A stretch of DNA of 64,000 nucleotides from Yponomeuta sedellus (GCA_934045075.1 OW203738.1:4083487-4147486); one strand, 5' to 3'. Positions 34,470 through 44,849 are shown, counted from the stretch's first letter. Made by a program: numbers and translations. The notes: generated by a model from the sequence alone, not told the origin.

Positions 34470-34790
34470 AATATTATATCTATGAAAATATTATGTATGT
34501 CAGGAAAAATATTAGCAACTTTAAAACTGCAGGTAGCCAACACAATGTAAATACTAGAAATAAACATAAACTTTTGATCCCAAGATTTAGGCTGGCAAAG
34601 GTTAATACATCCTTCATGGGGCATTGTATACACTTCTACAATAAAATCCCTGAAGATATATTAAGTTTGACTGAAGCGCGGTTCAAAACATGTGTAAAGT
34701 ACACTTTGTGCCAAAAGAGCTACAATAATATTAAGGATTATTCAGATGACAATGATGTCTGGAATTCAAGCATATAAAAATTGTGTAAAC
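34470..34790 (+). mobile_element. LINE ORF2 C-terminal fragment, open frame
   Basis: 94 open codons: NVNTRNKHKLLIPRFRLAKV, SFMGHCIHFYNKIPEDIL, then FKTCVKYTLCQKSYNNIKDY. This is the jockey/CR1-type C-terminal block. It lies just upstream of SH2D4 exon A, on the other strand. Confidence 0.8.
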
Positions 34791-34802
34791 TCTGTTATAT
34801 TA

Positions 34803-35002
34803 TTTTTAATGCACTAACCCGTGCTGAGGACAAATTTAAAAACCTATTTAGAGGCTAAAAATTCCACCCCATGCCGGGATTCAAACCCGCGACCTCTGGC
34901 CATCCGTGCCAGCGCTCTTTTCAACTGAGCTAAAGGGCGACTCACCATCAGTGAAATTCCGGCATGGGTGGAATTTTTAGCCTCTAAATAGGTTTTTTAA
35001 AC
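34803..35002. repeat. Family A, reverse copy with short forward tail
   Basis: Reverse copy through CAACTGAGCTAAAGGGCGAC and CATCAGTGAAATT, then CCGGCATGGGTGGAATTTTT and the forward tail. Asymmetric fold-back. Confidence 0.85.
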
Positions 35003-35019
35003 TCTGTTAATTAAGGAAT

Positions 35020-35405
35020 TTGAAAAGACTAACTTTGGAGATTTTTTGGCCATTTTTTCTCCAAAATGATCTAGATTTTGAAATGGACACCTAGTGGTGT
35101 GACTTGTAACGTTCATTAAGCCGCAGTATCTGCGCTACTTTGAATAAAACATTTTCATTTCATATGATATTATTTCATATTTAGATGAAAAAATTAAAGC
35201 CAGTACAATGCATGAGTTCTATGTTTTATAATAACTATGCAAACTCTGGTTATTAAGGACTTTAAAATGACGAAGTTTGGAGTTTTTTTTGTCCATTTTT
35301 TCTCCAAAAGATTTAGATTTTGAAATGGACACTTAGTTTTAAGTTGTGACGTTCACTAAGCCGCAGTGCTGTGCTACTTTGAATAAAACCTTTGCATTTC
35401 ATTTT
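35020..35405 (+). repeat. Family H, two tandem copies
   Basis: Two direct copies at about 35020-35170 and 35258-35405 share GATTTTGAAATGGACAC, CATTAAGCCGCAGT or its variant, CTACTTTGAATAAAAC and a CATTTCATTTCA tail. They differ by several bases. Confidence 0.8.
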
Positions 35406-35714
35406 CATTTCAAACGTGCTACGGAAACCCACCGCTTCGCAGCTTAGTAATTAACCCGGTGCGGCTTACGGAAACAAATAATTGCTATATCAGCGGACAG
35501 ATAGCCTGCCTCGCGGAAGACATGTGGACATGGCAGTAGGAACCATACATCTTCGGGGGTAATTGAGTGGAACAGCTAGCAGTAGCTTTCACCCATTCTT
35601 GCATTACCAACGCTACTAATATTTTCGCGTTTCCTTCAACTTCCAGAAATCAGAAATATATTTTAACGTAAGGAATTTATATTCTGTTTGTTGAATGTCA
35701 ATGTAGGTACATAC

Positions 35715-36310
35715 CTACATACATAACCTCACGCCTGTATCCCAGAGGGGTAGGCAGAGACCAGGGACTGCCACTTGCCACGATCCTGACAGATCACCTT
35801 CGCTTCATCAACGTTCGTAAGTCGTTGCATGCACGTACGCCGGTTCCGGGTACGTTTTGTCTTCCCCTTTGCTAATATTTAGCAAAGGGGAAGACAAAAA
35901 GTACCCTATTTGGTCGTTGTATATCCGCCTGGGACGTCCCTTACCAGCCCTTCCACTCACATTCGCAATAATATATATATTTGTTTCGTCAATCTTTCTT
36001 CCTTCATCCTCTCCACAAGTCCAAAACAAGGCAACATTCCTTTCTCAACTCTAGTCACTACATCCTCTTTCAGTCTACAACGTTCTCTAATCAGACTATT
36101 GCGTATCCTGTCATTAAAAGTAACACTACACATACTAAACTTCTTAAGGACCTCATTTCTACTGCTTTCACTGTAATTTCTTGCTTCTTTTGCCACACCC
36201 AAGTCATAAGTGTTGGGACCATACATAAGTGTTGGGACCAGCACACAATTATGAATAGCCAATCTAGCTGTTTTGGAGATGTTTCGGTTACACACAATGG
36301 AGTGCAAGGC
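35715..36310 (-). mobile_element. LINE-R copy, reverse, frames broken
   Basis: Same protein landmarks as the 20265 copy (NDRIRNSLIRERCRLKEDVV, RLTKQIY), but with frameshifts and a duplicated TAAGTGTTGGGACCA at 36210-36240. Contains an extra hairpin near 35855. Confidence 0.82.
35855..35899. repeat. 21-bp perfect hairpin inside LINE-R
   Basis: TTTTGTCTTCCCCTTTGCTA with A and its complement, a three-base loop. The left arm is normal LINE sequence present at 20400; the right arm is an inverted extra copy. Confidence 0.92.
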
Positions 36311-36569
36311 GCCGCAAATAGTACATTACACAAAAAGAAAGGCCGAGATCGCAGAAGCTTGCGGCCCGAGCTGCAAGCAAGGGACGTAAATATGCGATCG
36401 AGAGCTTTCTTTATTACCTTCCGTGTTGTGTACATCTTTTTATGTCTACACTTGGCCAGAAAGCGGCTTTTTCCGTACGCGCAGCGTGCGGAAAAAGCCA
36501 CTTTATTGCCAGGTGTGGCATAAATAATAAATTGGCCTTTTTGCATCTACTTAATGAGATGATTTACAC

Positions 36570-36925
36570 AGCGTCCAGTGGTATCTTCACTCACACTAGA
36601 TGGTTGAAGGGACCACTCCGGCGCTGTAGTGCCTGGGACATGGTTTTATAGATGGTTTAGGCTTGCTCAGCACCTATACCATCCTGACAGCTTAGTCGGC
36701 CTAGCCCACAGGAAAGACTAGTCAATACGTGTGGAGCCAATCAAGCCGCGGGTTTCCTCACGATGTTTTCCTTCACCGTTAGCGTGTGGTATTGCGACTA
36801 CAAATTCGCAAATGTACGTAACTTTGAAATTAAACAAAGTCATTGGTACATGCCCGCACTCGGGATCGAACCTGGGGCTCTCGCTTGCCAGTCCATCGTT
36901 CTACCCACTGAGCTACCACCGCTTC
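36570..36925 (-). mobile_element. Family E tRNA-derived SINE, reverse
   Basis: The minus strand begins GCGGTGGTAGCTCAGTGGGT (A box) with AGGTTCGATCCCGAG (B box), then a body with CGCGGGTTTCCTCACGATGT on the plus strand and a TCACTCACACTAGATGG end. No U33-like anticodon loop. Confidence 0.78.
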
Positions 36926-36995
36926 ATAAATAGGCATAAATATAATTACGTATTAGCCTGAAATCCGGTCGATTGTGATATTCCATTAAACTCAC

Positions 36996-37139
36996 CCTCT
37001 TAAGCAGCCCTGAGTTCTCAAGATGTAAATTATCTCGTATTATATTACACACATCCCACACATGCTCGTTGCGTACCAAGATAGCGCGGAATCTTTCATA
37101 ACAACACTTGTAGAATTCAGATAAAGCGATATTTTTCAC
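36996..37139 (-). CDS. Coding-like segment with splice donor, unrecognised
   Basis: Minus strand, 48 open codons (ALSEFYKCCYERFRAILV, then HVWDVCNIIRDNLHLENSG and LLKR) ending at a strong donor GTGAGT. No in-frame ATG and no good acceptor are seen; an in-frame stop lies three codons upstream. Joining it to SH2D4 exon A would give the wrong frame. It may be a 5'-truncated exon of another gene or an old transposon ORF. Confidence 0.3.
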
Positions 37140-37326
37140 CTTCTTTCATGAATCAAACACTTCACTACAATATAACTATGTTTGTTATGCAATTAGACCC
37201 GTTTAATATATAACTATGTTTGTTTCAAGTCTTTATTTGTCAGTTGTTGGGTTTAATCTATCTGTCACATGATACATACCTATTTTGTTTTATTTATTAG
37301 TAACAACAAGCCTGCGCTCTAGGATA

Positions 37327-37468
37327 CTTACCCTCGGTTTCACGAAAGCTGACAGACTGTTAATCTATTGTCAACATCTCTATTGTTCTTTTTGTATGCA
37401 ATTTTGCCAACTGACAGCTGTCAATAATAGATTAACAGACTGTCAGCCTTCGAGAAACCGTGGGTAAG
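37327..37468. mobile_element. Small MITE, 142 bp
   Basis: Ends CTTACCCTCGGTTTCACGAA and AGCTGACAG, inverted imperfectly on the right (CTGTCAGCC, GAGAAACCGTGGGTAAG). No ORF. Confidence 0.75.
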
Positions 37469-37515
37469 GCTGAAAGGTACTGAAGGTACTGACTGAAAAT
37501 TAGCGTTAAGGGGCG

Positions 37516-37785
37516 TCACCCTCAGCAAGTCAGCACTATGCTGAGTCAGTGGTTATTTGCAGTAACGGAGACACCGCGATAAAGACAAAGACAAAGGTAT
37601 TTAGTTGTGAAGCACGAGTACATGGGAGGAATATAGGATTGAAAAAAGCATTTAGATCAGTTAAGATTAGCGTACAAATCGTGGAAAGAGACACCGCCAA
37701 TAAAAGTAGGGATATTAAATTTCAACGGAACGAATGGAGAGACCTGGTGGCGAAGCTGCCCCATAGTCACGTCACTCAGCCATGA
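37516..37785 (+). CDS. Short open frame, possibly a transposon remnant
   Basis: An open frame containing VVICSNGDTAIKTKTKVF and KFQRNEWRDLVAKLPHSH ends at TGA 37785. The WRDLV pattern is reminiscent of non-LTR ORF2 C-termini, but no domain is certain. It contains no splice evidence. Confidence 0.25.
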   Translation, partial: SPSASQHYAESVVICSNGDTAIKTKTKVFSCEARVHGRNIGLKKAFRSVKISVQIVERDTANKSRDIKFQRNEWRDLVAKLPHSHVTQP

Positions 37786-37837
37786 GGATACGACGAAAAA
37801 GAAGAAATTAAAATTATTAATATTCTTCTTCTTCTTA

Positions 37838-37890
37838 AGGCTATATTATGTAGTCCACTGCTGGACATAGCCCTCCCCTAATGAGCGCCA
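37838..37890 (-). repeat. LINE tail (family C) fragment
   Basis: TATGTAGTCCACTGCTGGAC and CCCTCCCCTAATGAGCGCCA. Same piece at 42731-42792 and 44575-44632. Confidence 0.7.
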
Positions 37891-37901
37891 AAATTAATAT
37901 T

Positions 37902-38185
37902 AGGGGTTAAAGAATGAAATTGCCGTTTTATTGCAATAGGTTCTTTGAATTGACATAGAATATTCATGGTTTGAGGTTTTCGAATGAAACTTTTTTCAAA
38001 TGGTTTCTATGATGTTCTTTTTTTTTTTAAATGTAAAACATTTGAATATCGACTTTCAATTGTTTTTGTTATTCAATTTAGACAAGTTTCAAAAAAGTTT
38101 CATTCGAAAACCTCAAACCATGAAGATTCTATGTCAATTCAAAGAACCTATTGCAATAAAACGGCAAATTCATACTTTAACCCCT
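37902..38185. mobile_element. MITE with about 105-bp TIRs
   Basis: AGGGGTTAAAGAATGAAATT to CGAATGAAACTTTTTTCAAA is inverted nearly perfectly at 38080-38185. 284 bp in all. The loop is AT-rich. Confidence 0.88.
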
Positions 38186-38244
38186 ATTATTATCGCACAT
38201 AAATGAAATAGATCGCCAATAAAAAATAAAAACAATGAATTTCA

Positions 38245-38330
38245 CATTACATCAGATCACATCACATCACAGCACACTATCACATCATCACACTTCCCAT
38301 CACATCACATAATCACACTAATATTATAAG
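38245..38330. repeat. ATCAC-type simple repeat
   Basis: Irregular CATCACAT/CACACT units, adjoining the Helitron-like end. Confidence 0.8.
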
Positions 38331-38510
38331 GCAAAAGTTTGTGAGTGTGTATGTTTGTTACTTCTTCACGTCTAAACGACTGGACTGATTTTAGTAAAAT
38401 TTGATATGGAGTTAGCTGACACCCTGGATTAACACATAGGCTACGCTCTACTGCGGGAAAATCTCTTATTCCCATGGGAAAATCGATAAACCGCGGGGCA
38501 CAGCTATTAA
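38325..38510 (+). mobile_element. Helitron-like fragment
   Basis: CACTAATATTATAAGGCAAA, TACTTCTTCACGTCTAAACG, CACCCTGGATTAACACATAG and CCGCGGGGCACAGCTATTAA follow the common moth and butterfly Helitron body. The 3' CTAG end is damaged. A reverse relic lies at 45770-45890. Confidence 0.7.
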
Positions 38511-38539
38511 TAAATGTCTTTTTTTCTATCTATCCTATA

Positions 38540-38885
38540 ATCAGCCCACATCAACCCACTGCTGGACATAAGCCTCCTTTTTACTGCGTTATTTCTTACG
38601 GTCCTGTGCTAATCTGATCCATCTCTGACCTGCAACCCTCACGATGTCGTCTGACCATCGTGTCGGTGGACTGCCTACCAACCTCCTTCCCTCCCTTGAC
38701 CACCAGTCCGATACTGCCCTGGTCTTCCCTTCTAGCCAAGTTTCCCGCCCATTTCCACTTCAACTCTGTGATCCGCTTACCAACGTCTTCGACCTTGGTT
38801 CTTCGACGAATATCTACGTTGGGTACGCGGTCCACAAGCGATATGCCCAGTATGGCACGCTCCATCGCTCTTTGTGCAACTTTTA
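38540..38885 (-). mobile_element. RTE LINE C-terminus, reverse
   Basis: The minus strand reads ERAILGISLVDRVPNVDIRR and ITELKWKWAGNLARRE. About 85 percent identical by eye to the 31905 copy. Confidence 0.85.
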
Positions 38886-38910
38886 TTTTAGATTAAACTG
38901 TATGAAAATT

Positions 38911-38949
38911 AACGAAATATAGGCTTTAAAAAAAAGCCTATATTTCGTT
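38911..38949. repeat. 17-bp perfect hairpin
   Basis: AACGAAATATAGGCTTT and its complement, five-A loop. Confidence 0.88.
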
Positions 38950-39184
38950 TTATGTGCGTGTACCCGTTATTGCGATAAAAGTTTCTTACAGAACCAACTA
39001 GTGTCAAAACAAACCACACTCTTTACGAAGGGTAAGTACAAATGAACAGAGCCAGCCAGTGCTGTGACTGTGGCTGCGACAAATATAAGTCGTGCGTGGA
39101 TGTCGTGCCGGGCTCGGAATATTAATTAGGTGGTGCAAAGCGCGCCTGCCGTGGTATTTCTAGGCTGTGGTCCAAGGCAAAGAA

Positions 39185-39385
39185 TAGCGGCGGATTGTAC
39201 ATGCGGGCACTGGAGATCGAACCTAGGGCTCTCGCTTGTGAGTCCATTGTTCTACGCACTGAGCTACCACCGCTTGGATGGTATAGGTGCCTAGTAAACC
39301 TACACCATCTAAAAACAATATCCCAAGGTCTGCAGCGTTCGGGCGTCCCATCTAGTGTGAGTGAAAGTGACACTGGACGCTCTGT
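39185..39385 (-). mobile_element. Family E SINE, reverse
   Basis: GATCGAACCTAGGGCTCTCG and CACTGAGCTACCACCGCTTG (A and B boxes in reverse), then TCCCATCTAGTGTGAGTGAA end. Shorter than the 36570 copy. A further end fragment lies at 41285-41420. Confidence 0.72.
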
Positions 39386-39399
39386 ATAAATTTTCAATG

Positions 39400-39745
39400 G
39401 TGTCAACCATTTGTATGTCCCCGAGTCTCTTCCTGCATCGCAGAAAGGTTAGGCCATACTCCATCACGGGGGACAAGTCCGGGTTGATGGAGGATTGTAA
39501 GACAGTGGCGGGCATTACTGTCAGAAGTTATCAAGCCGCTCATAAGGCCTCTGACATGGCTTACGACTGGCATTACATGACAGCCGGCACCAACGGCTTA
39601 AGGAGCCTTGCGAAGCTCGAAAGCGATTGGAAAAATGCCACTAGCTGTAGTCACGGGACGGTCACCCATCCTGCACCTGAAAGCGCCTGTTGTTGCTTAA
39701 CTGAAGTGACTGATTCCAATCACTCGGTTCGCCTAGGCCACTACT
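39400..39745 (+). repeat. Family B copy, near full length
   Basis: Starts at GTCAACCATTTGTATGTCCC with the CCCCACTGCTGGGG hairpin deleted. Otherwise complete to CGCCTAGGCCAC, then a partial repeat of the middle part (39745-39800). Confidence 0.8.
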
Positions 39746-40382
39746 GCCTTTACATGACAGCCTGCACCGACGGCTTAGCGTACCTTGCGAAGTACCTAAG
39801 CTTTGCTAGACAATACAACTTTCGCAATATTTCTAGTGGCTGTAAAAAATACTATTAACAAATGTGGTCTAAGTCTTTGCCAAATTGAAGTGATAGTGGA
39901 TGGTGCTCAACCTATGCTTTGCACCACACCCCAACAAGTGCCTGTCAAGCCTCTAAGAACTTGCGTAACATAAATAATTCATTTAACGACTCGGTGTAAG
40001 CTCCCGCCTCCATGTCGCCCTGGCCTGTGCTAAAATCGGAACAAAGGGGTCTGAGATGGATTTAGAATAAAGATAGACATAAGACAGGTGGTAGTGAGAC
40101 TGCTAAAGTGGCTGGCGACTGTCAAGGGTACAGTTAGTTAGTTTGTCCTGTGGTTTCCGCACTTAGCCTCATAGTTGGGCCATTGTACGTAGAATAAGTG
40201 TCAAGGGGACGTCCAAATGTGGTAACAGACCTTTCTGGAAACGTTTTTTACTCAAATTCATCGCCTAGAGGTTTTAGTCCGTGAAGAAAAAATCTTCTAC
40301 CGACTTAGACATTTGGATGTATAATGCGATAAATCCCAAATTAGGTAAAATAGGTGTACAATAATTATGTTGTGTATTTTAG

Positions 40383-40424
40383 AAGGATGTGTTTTTACGG
40401 CAAGATTCAGAGCTATCTTTTGAG
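40383..40424 (+). CDS. Penultimate 42-base exon of a plus-strand gene
   Basis: Acceptor GTATTTTAG and donor GTAGGT enclose 14 in-frame codons (KDVFLRQDSELSFE), phase 0 to 0. The small size and clean sites suit a genuine micro-exon joined to the exon at 40651. Confidence 0.55.
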
Positions 40425-40650
40425 GTAGGTAGCGTCAGCAAAATCAACCACGATCATTTAGCGACTCGCGGTCCTTACCTGCACCAAAACGTTGTGTTTT
40501 TATGTAGGTACTTACATGTTTTTTTACGATTTTTCGAAGTTCTCGATTCATGTGAGTTTGTCAAGTTCTTACTTTTTCTAATACAAAATCATCGAGGTCG
40601 TGTTTTTATCTATCAAAAAAGCAATTAAGCACCAACATTCTTACTTATAG

Positions 40651-40800
40651 GGAGCTAATAGTGAAGCTTTTATTAGTGCAGCGCAGAATAAATCCTTCCC
40701 ACAATCGGCGTTTCCAAAGTTCGCTCGGGACAAAGCGAATCGTGACGAACTATTTGCAACATTACCTTCGGCGCCAACACCGTCAGCAAAAAGCTATTAG
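40651..40800 (+). CDS. Terminal exon of a plus-strand gene, stop codon
   Basis: Acceptor CTTACTTATAG is followed by 49 in-frame codons (GANSEAFISAAQNKSFPQ, then FPKFARDKANRDELFATL and SAPTPSAKSY) and stop TAG. The composition is plainly protein-like and differs from the AT-rich surroundings. An AATAAA lies 31 bases after the stop. Phase 0 at its start fits the exon at 40383 and, indirectly, the exon ending at 5708, but the link to the 5' cluster is inference. Confidence 0.6.
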   Translation, partial: GANSEAFISAAQNKSFPQSAFPKFARDKANRDELFATLPSAPTPSAKSY

Positions 40801-40830
40801 GGCAACGAGAATGAAATATTTTTTATTTCC

Positions 40831-40836
40831 AATAAA
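40831..40836 (+). terminator. Polyadenylation signal AATAAA
   Basis: Canonical AATAAA 31 bases past the stop of the terminal exon at 40651-40800. It supports that exon as a real 3' end. Confidence 0.5.
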
Positions 40837-41462
40837 ATACATGTTTTATTTATAAGTTAATATAGGTGGCTGTTTAATAAAAAACATAGAGGAAAATAAA
40901 TAAATTTTAAATTGAACACTTGAACAAAGATGTTTGCTATCAGTGCTAGAGACTTTTCTGACCCACCGTACCACCCTCGATACTCCCAGTAGTACAGTGG
41001 ATTGAGATAACACTACCAATTGTGTTATAGGGAATTGGAATAATTTATGGATTCCCTATGAATAAACCAGTTGAGCATAATAGTTGCGTCGTAGGCCCGA
41101 GTTGAGTCGTTGGTAACTCAGTTACACTGACGGGAACCAAAAGTGCCCACGGCACAACCCGTTGAGCATAGCAGCTGTGCCTTGGGTCAGAAACGAGATT
41201 TTTTTATTTCCTTAAAATTTTATTCGGCATTTTGTTGGCAATGTACTTAATGAAACAAAATATGTCAAAAATAGATGTTAAACGAACGTCAGTGGCACTT
41301 TCACTCACACTAGATGGGTGAAAGAGCCATTGAACGCTGCAGTGCGTGGGATATGGATTTTTTGATAAAGTAGGCGTACCCAGTATATGTATACCATGCT
41401 GTAGGCTTATGTGGACTAGCCCACAAAAAAAAACAAGTCAATAGAAAACGTGCGAAGCCAAC

Positions 41463-41592
41463 CAAGGAGTTTTTTTGTCCATTTTTTCTCCTAAATGATT
41501 TAGATTTTGAAATTGACACCTAGTTTGAATTGTAACGTTCATTAAGCCGCAGTTTCTGTGCTACTTTGAATAAAACCATTTCATTTCATTTC
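41463..41592 (+). repeat. Family H repeat
   Basis: GATTTAGATTTTGAAATTGA to TTTGAATAAAACCATTTCAT. It interrupts family E sequence: the SINE phrase AAGCCGCGGGTTTCTTCACG follows directly. Confidence 0.7.
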
Positions 41593-42131
41593 AAGCCGCG
41601 GGTTTCTTCACGATGTTTTCCTCAAATGTTAACCATAGTGGTATGTGGTTGACTCTACATTCGCGCAGATCCAGGTTCAAATTACTTTTATGCTAGGATT
41701 TTAGGCTTTACTTGGCTACTTCATTTTCCGTATTTACCGACAAATTATATATATTTGCAGGTTTTACAAAATCCGCGCTATAGATTCGTCTGAAATGGAT
41801 AATATTATTCATATAATCCATTATGCGGTATGTGCAGTCACGTATTTGGTAAAAATAAAATATCTATAGACAAATAAGAGTAATTGCCTAATACGCAAAT
41901 AAGAGTGTCCGAATAAGGCCGTAAAATGATTGTGTTTGAGTTTATTCCTTAACATAGAATATCAGTCAACTCATTGATGCATTTGCTGACTCTACAATGG
42001 CTTATGTCGATAATATCATAATGCTGCGAGCTATAGCTTAAAAGTGAAGGTAAGGTAATGAAATGTCGATGTGTATTATTGGATTTCTAAATAAGGTAAG
42101 AATGAGAACCGGTATGGTTTTATAGTTATGG

Positions 42132-42391
42132 TACGGCCACACTATCGCGATAACGCGAAGATTTGCTTTGTCGCGACGTGTCTGGCCAAAAAAATTGGTC
42201 CTATCGCGAATCATCATCGCGAATACAAACACCCTTCGCGCCGCTGTCGGTAAAATGCCGCACATCAAAGGGATTTATGGCCCAAAGGCCAAAATCTTCT
42301 TATGATGTGGTCTAGCTCTTCGCCCTAGAGCGAACACGAAATGTTGTCGCGACAACGCGAACACGAATCATTGCCTTCAAGTGTGGCCGTA
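42132..42391. mobile_element. Short-TIR element, about 260 bp
   Basis: TACGGCCACACT at the left and AGTGTGGCCGTA at the right. The interior has several TCGCGA/CGCGAA motifs. hAT-like by appearance, unproved. Confidence 0.6.
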
Positions 42392-42793
42392 GCATTAGAA
42401 GCTACTGATAGTTGGGTCGAGTAAGACGTTACAGAGAAATCCTATAATTATAAAAGTTCGTACAGATAGTGATATTATCGTACAGTTTAAAGTTTGAAGA
42501 CTATCTTTTAGGCGTAATTTAAAAAAAAATACAACTGTCTATATAAACACTAGAGTTAAAAATTTTTTTTTTAATTTATTTTATTTATTTAGGATTACTA
42601 ACAACTTGTATACCAACACGTTCACAAAATGCTTAAGTAAAATCAACTTAGAGATAAGTATACAAGCCAATTACAAGTAATCACTGCATGCGAAATTAAA
42701 TGGTACAGGTTCATACTAAAGGTATCATCGTCATCGTCAGGCTATAGGTACTAGTCCACTGTTGGACATAGCCCTCCCCTAATGAGCGCCAAC

Positions 42794-42832
42794 CTTACCG
42801 TACCTTATACTAAAGGTGTAAGGTACGGTAAG
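42794..42832. repeat. 14-bp hairpin
   Basis: CTTACCGTACCTTA and its complement, 11-base loop, between a LINE tail and a Tc1/mariner relic. Confidence 0.75.
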
Positions 42833-42845
42833 TTAGGGTATTATA

Positions 42846-43437
42846 CAGGGTGTCTCATTCAAATCGGTCAGTACGGGAAAGTCTGAAACTATAAGACATA
42901 TGAAGATCTGTTCTGAGGAACCATATCATCGATTTTAATAACAAAAAAAACTGCATTCATACATTTCAAAAAACATTTGGTTTTTTGAAAAAAAAACCTA
43001 CACTATTTCTATTTAGATATCGATTGTGTAGGTCTTAAGCAGTAAATGTCTGTATGAAACATGATCTCTAAAATGAATAAAATGCATTGTTTTCACATAC
43101 TTTAATTTATTTTAGTAGGTGCTCGAAGTGACCGCCGCCTTTTTCAATACAATATTCAACACGTTTAGGTACGATCTTAATCTTTAAATAAGTATCTACA
43201 TACTTATTTTAAGTGGGCTTTTCAATTGATTGTTAGTGTTTGATTAATAGAAGTTTTTTTTTTTTTTTTTCAAAACAACCGGGTTCGATTCCCGAACGGA
43301 GTACAGATGTTTTTTAAAATGTATGAATGCAGTTTTTCTTGTTATTAAAATCGATGACATGGTTCCTCAGAACAGATCTTCGTATGTCTTATAGTTTCAG
43401 ACTTTCCCATACTGACCGATTTGAATGAGACACCCTG
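42846..43437 (-). mobile_element. Second deleted Tc1/mariner-type element
   Basis: Same CAGGGTGTCTCATTCAAATC ends with TA on both sides. The core, now on the minus strand, reads IVPKRVEYCIEKGGGHFEHL and LK stop. The left TIR lacks the T-arm-like segment that the right one keeps. Confidence 0.85.
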
Positions 43438-43439
43438 TA

Positions 43440-43535
43440 ACGCCGAAACGTTGAAAAATTGTAAAAATGTAATAAACGAGCATAAATCCGTATAAAAACA
43501 GTTTTAATTATGTCTACTGCTCGTGTTAACCTTAT
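43440..43535 (-). repeat. Family F fragment, reverse
   Basis: CGCCGAAACGTTGAAAAATT and CATAAATCCGTATAAAAACA, directly abutting the previous element. Confidence 0.65.
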
Positions 43536-43792
43536 ATAGAAAATACTATACAGGTCAGAATTGTAAAAATAAGTATCGTGAATAGGAACCCTTGAAAAGC
43601 GTTGAAAAAATACGCATACTTAATATCTACCTTCAATATGTAAATTAGCATAACTTCACACGTATACCTAAACTTCTTGCGCAATAAATATCTTTATCTC
43701 TTGATTATTCGGAATAAGCAAAATGAGTTTTATATTATATCGTAGGTATGTAAGCCGGTATCTGAAGATAATGACCATAACCTCGAGAGTAC

Positions 43793-43955
43793 CTATAAAG
43801 GAATCTGGAACTTTCGCAACCGTCTCTATTTGCAGAATATCGTCCTTGATGTTAAAGAAAGTCATAACTATATGCCGTTGAGCAAAGCCAACGCCGTCGT
43901 GCGGGCGTATGCTGCATTTGACCCACGCGGTATACACAGACAAGGTTGCCTCCTT
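43793..43955 (-). CDS. Candidate internal exon, unrecognised
   Basis: Minus strand, acceptor ATCAGTTTAG and donor GTACTC, 163 bases, leaving in phase 1. The frame reads LSVYTAWVKCSIRPHDGVGF and RHIVMTFFNIKDDILQIET. The composition is typical of a globular protein and the CpG-rich codons stand out from the AT-rich flanks. The acceptor has a weak pyrimidine tract and no neighbouring exon was found. Confidence 0.38.
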
Positions 43956-43990
43956 CTAAACTGATATCACCAACGTTGACAATACTCTTT

Positions 43991-44068
43991 TAATATGGCA
44001 CTCTTAAGAGGTCATAGGTAAGGTAATCTACTACCTTGCCTATGACCTCTTAAGAGTATGCCATATTA
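43991..44068. repeat. Long hairpin, about 35-bp arms
   Basis: TAATATGGCACTCTTAAGAG and GTCATAGGTAAGGTA against the complement, with one mismatch and a two-base bulge, six-base loop. Confidence 0.88.
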
Positions 44069-44154
44069 TATAGGTAAGGTAGAAGATTGAAATATCTTTG
44101 TCATTTCCTTTATAACAATGAAATGTGCAATAAATTGTTTTCTATCTCTCTATA

Positions 44155-44405
44155 TGTTGCTATGTGGTGTCGGCCTAGAGAATAGCGCAAACCCCAATTA
44201 TTCCCGAATGTGTCGTAAAAGGCGACTATGGGACTCAAGCCGGAGGGTGGGCAGCAGCGCCCCCTGCAGTACAATTCTACCAAACTGCGATCCCCAACCC
44301 GCATGCCCAGCGTGGGGATTATGGGCATTACCCCCTAATGATGGTACAATCTTGCGCTCATTAGGGGAGGGCTATGTCCAGCAGTATAGTCTGAAGAAGA
44401 AGAAG
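44155..44405 (+). mobile_element. RTE-related 3' tail (family C)
   Basis: GGTGTCGGCCTAGAGAATAG to GGGGAGGGCTATGTCCAGCA followed by AAGAAGAAG. Confidence 0.75.
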
Positions 44406-44849
44406 ATATGTATCTAGTAAATATTAAATAAATTGTACTATGGAGGTATGATCATACACGTTTAGTCTTATACCGCGTTGGTTGAGGCTTTAATGATGTA
44501 AAATGCGCTTTTGTATGACATAAATAAATAAATACATAAAAAATTAATGGTAAGATATTTCTTTTTTTTCTTCTTCAGGCTATATTATGTAGTCCACTGC
44601 TGGACATAGCCCTCCCCTAATGAGCGCCATAGCATAGTCTTCAGCTTGTAGAATATTTTTAAAATATTTATTACGTAACATTTTATTATAAAAACGAAAA
44701 TCGTGTTATCAGTCTCGATACCACTTTCAAAGTTTTTTTATTAAAATTTTCGAATTTATATTTTTGTTGTACAAATAGAATAGAATAGAAAAAAAATATT
44801 CAATAGACTGATAGGGTATTTTCTGGGGTTCCCATTATTTTCAAGTTCA

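Noticed and set aside
36842..36915. A tRNA gene on the minus strand
   Set aside because: Boxes are present but the sequence runs directly into a SINE body shared with 39185, and the anticodon arm does not fold properly.
36996..37139. An upstream coding exon of SH2D4
   Set aside because: Its donor is in phase 0, which would put exon A in the wrong frame. The known SH2D4 N-terminus starts inside exon A.
40389..40628. The 79-codon open frame at 40389-40628
   Set aside because: It reads through the GTAGGT donor of the 42-base exon into intron. Only the first dozen residues look like coding sequence.
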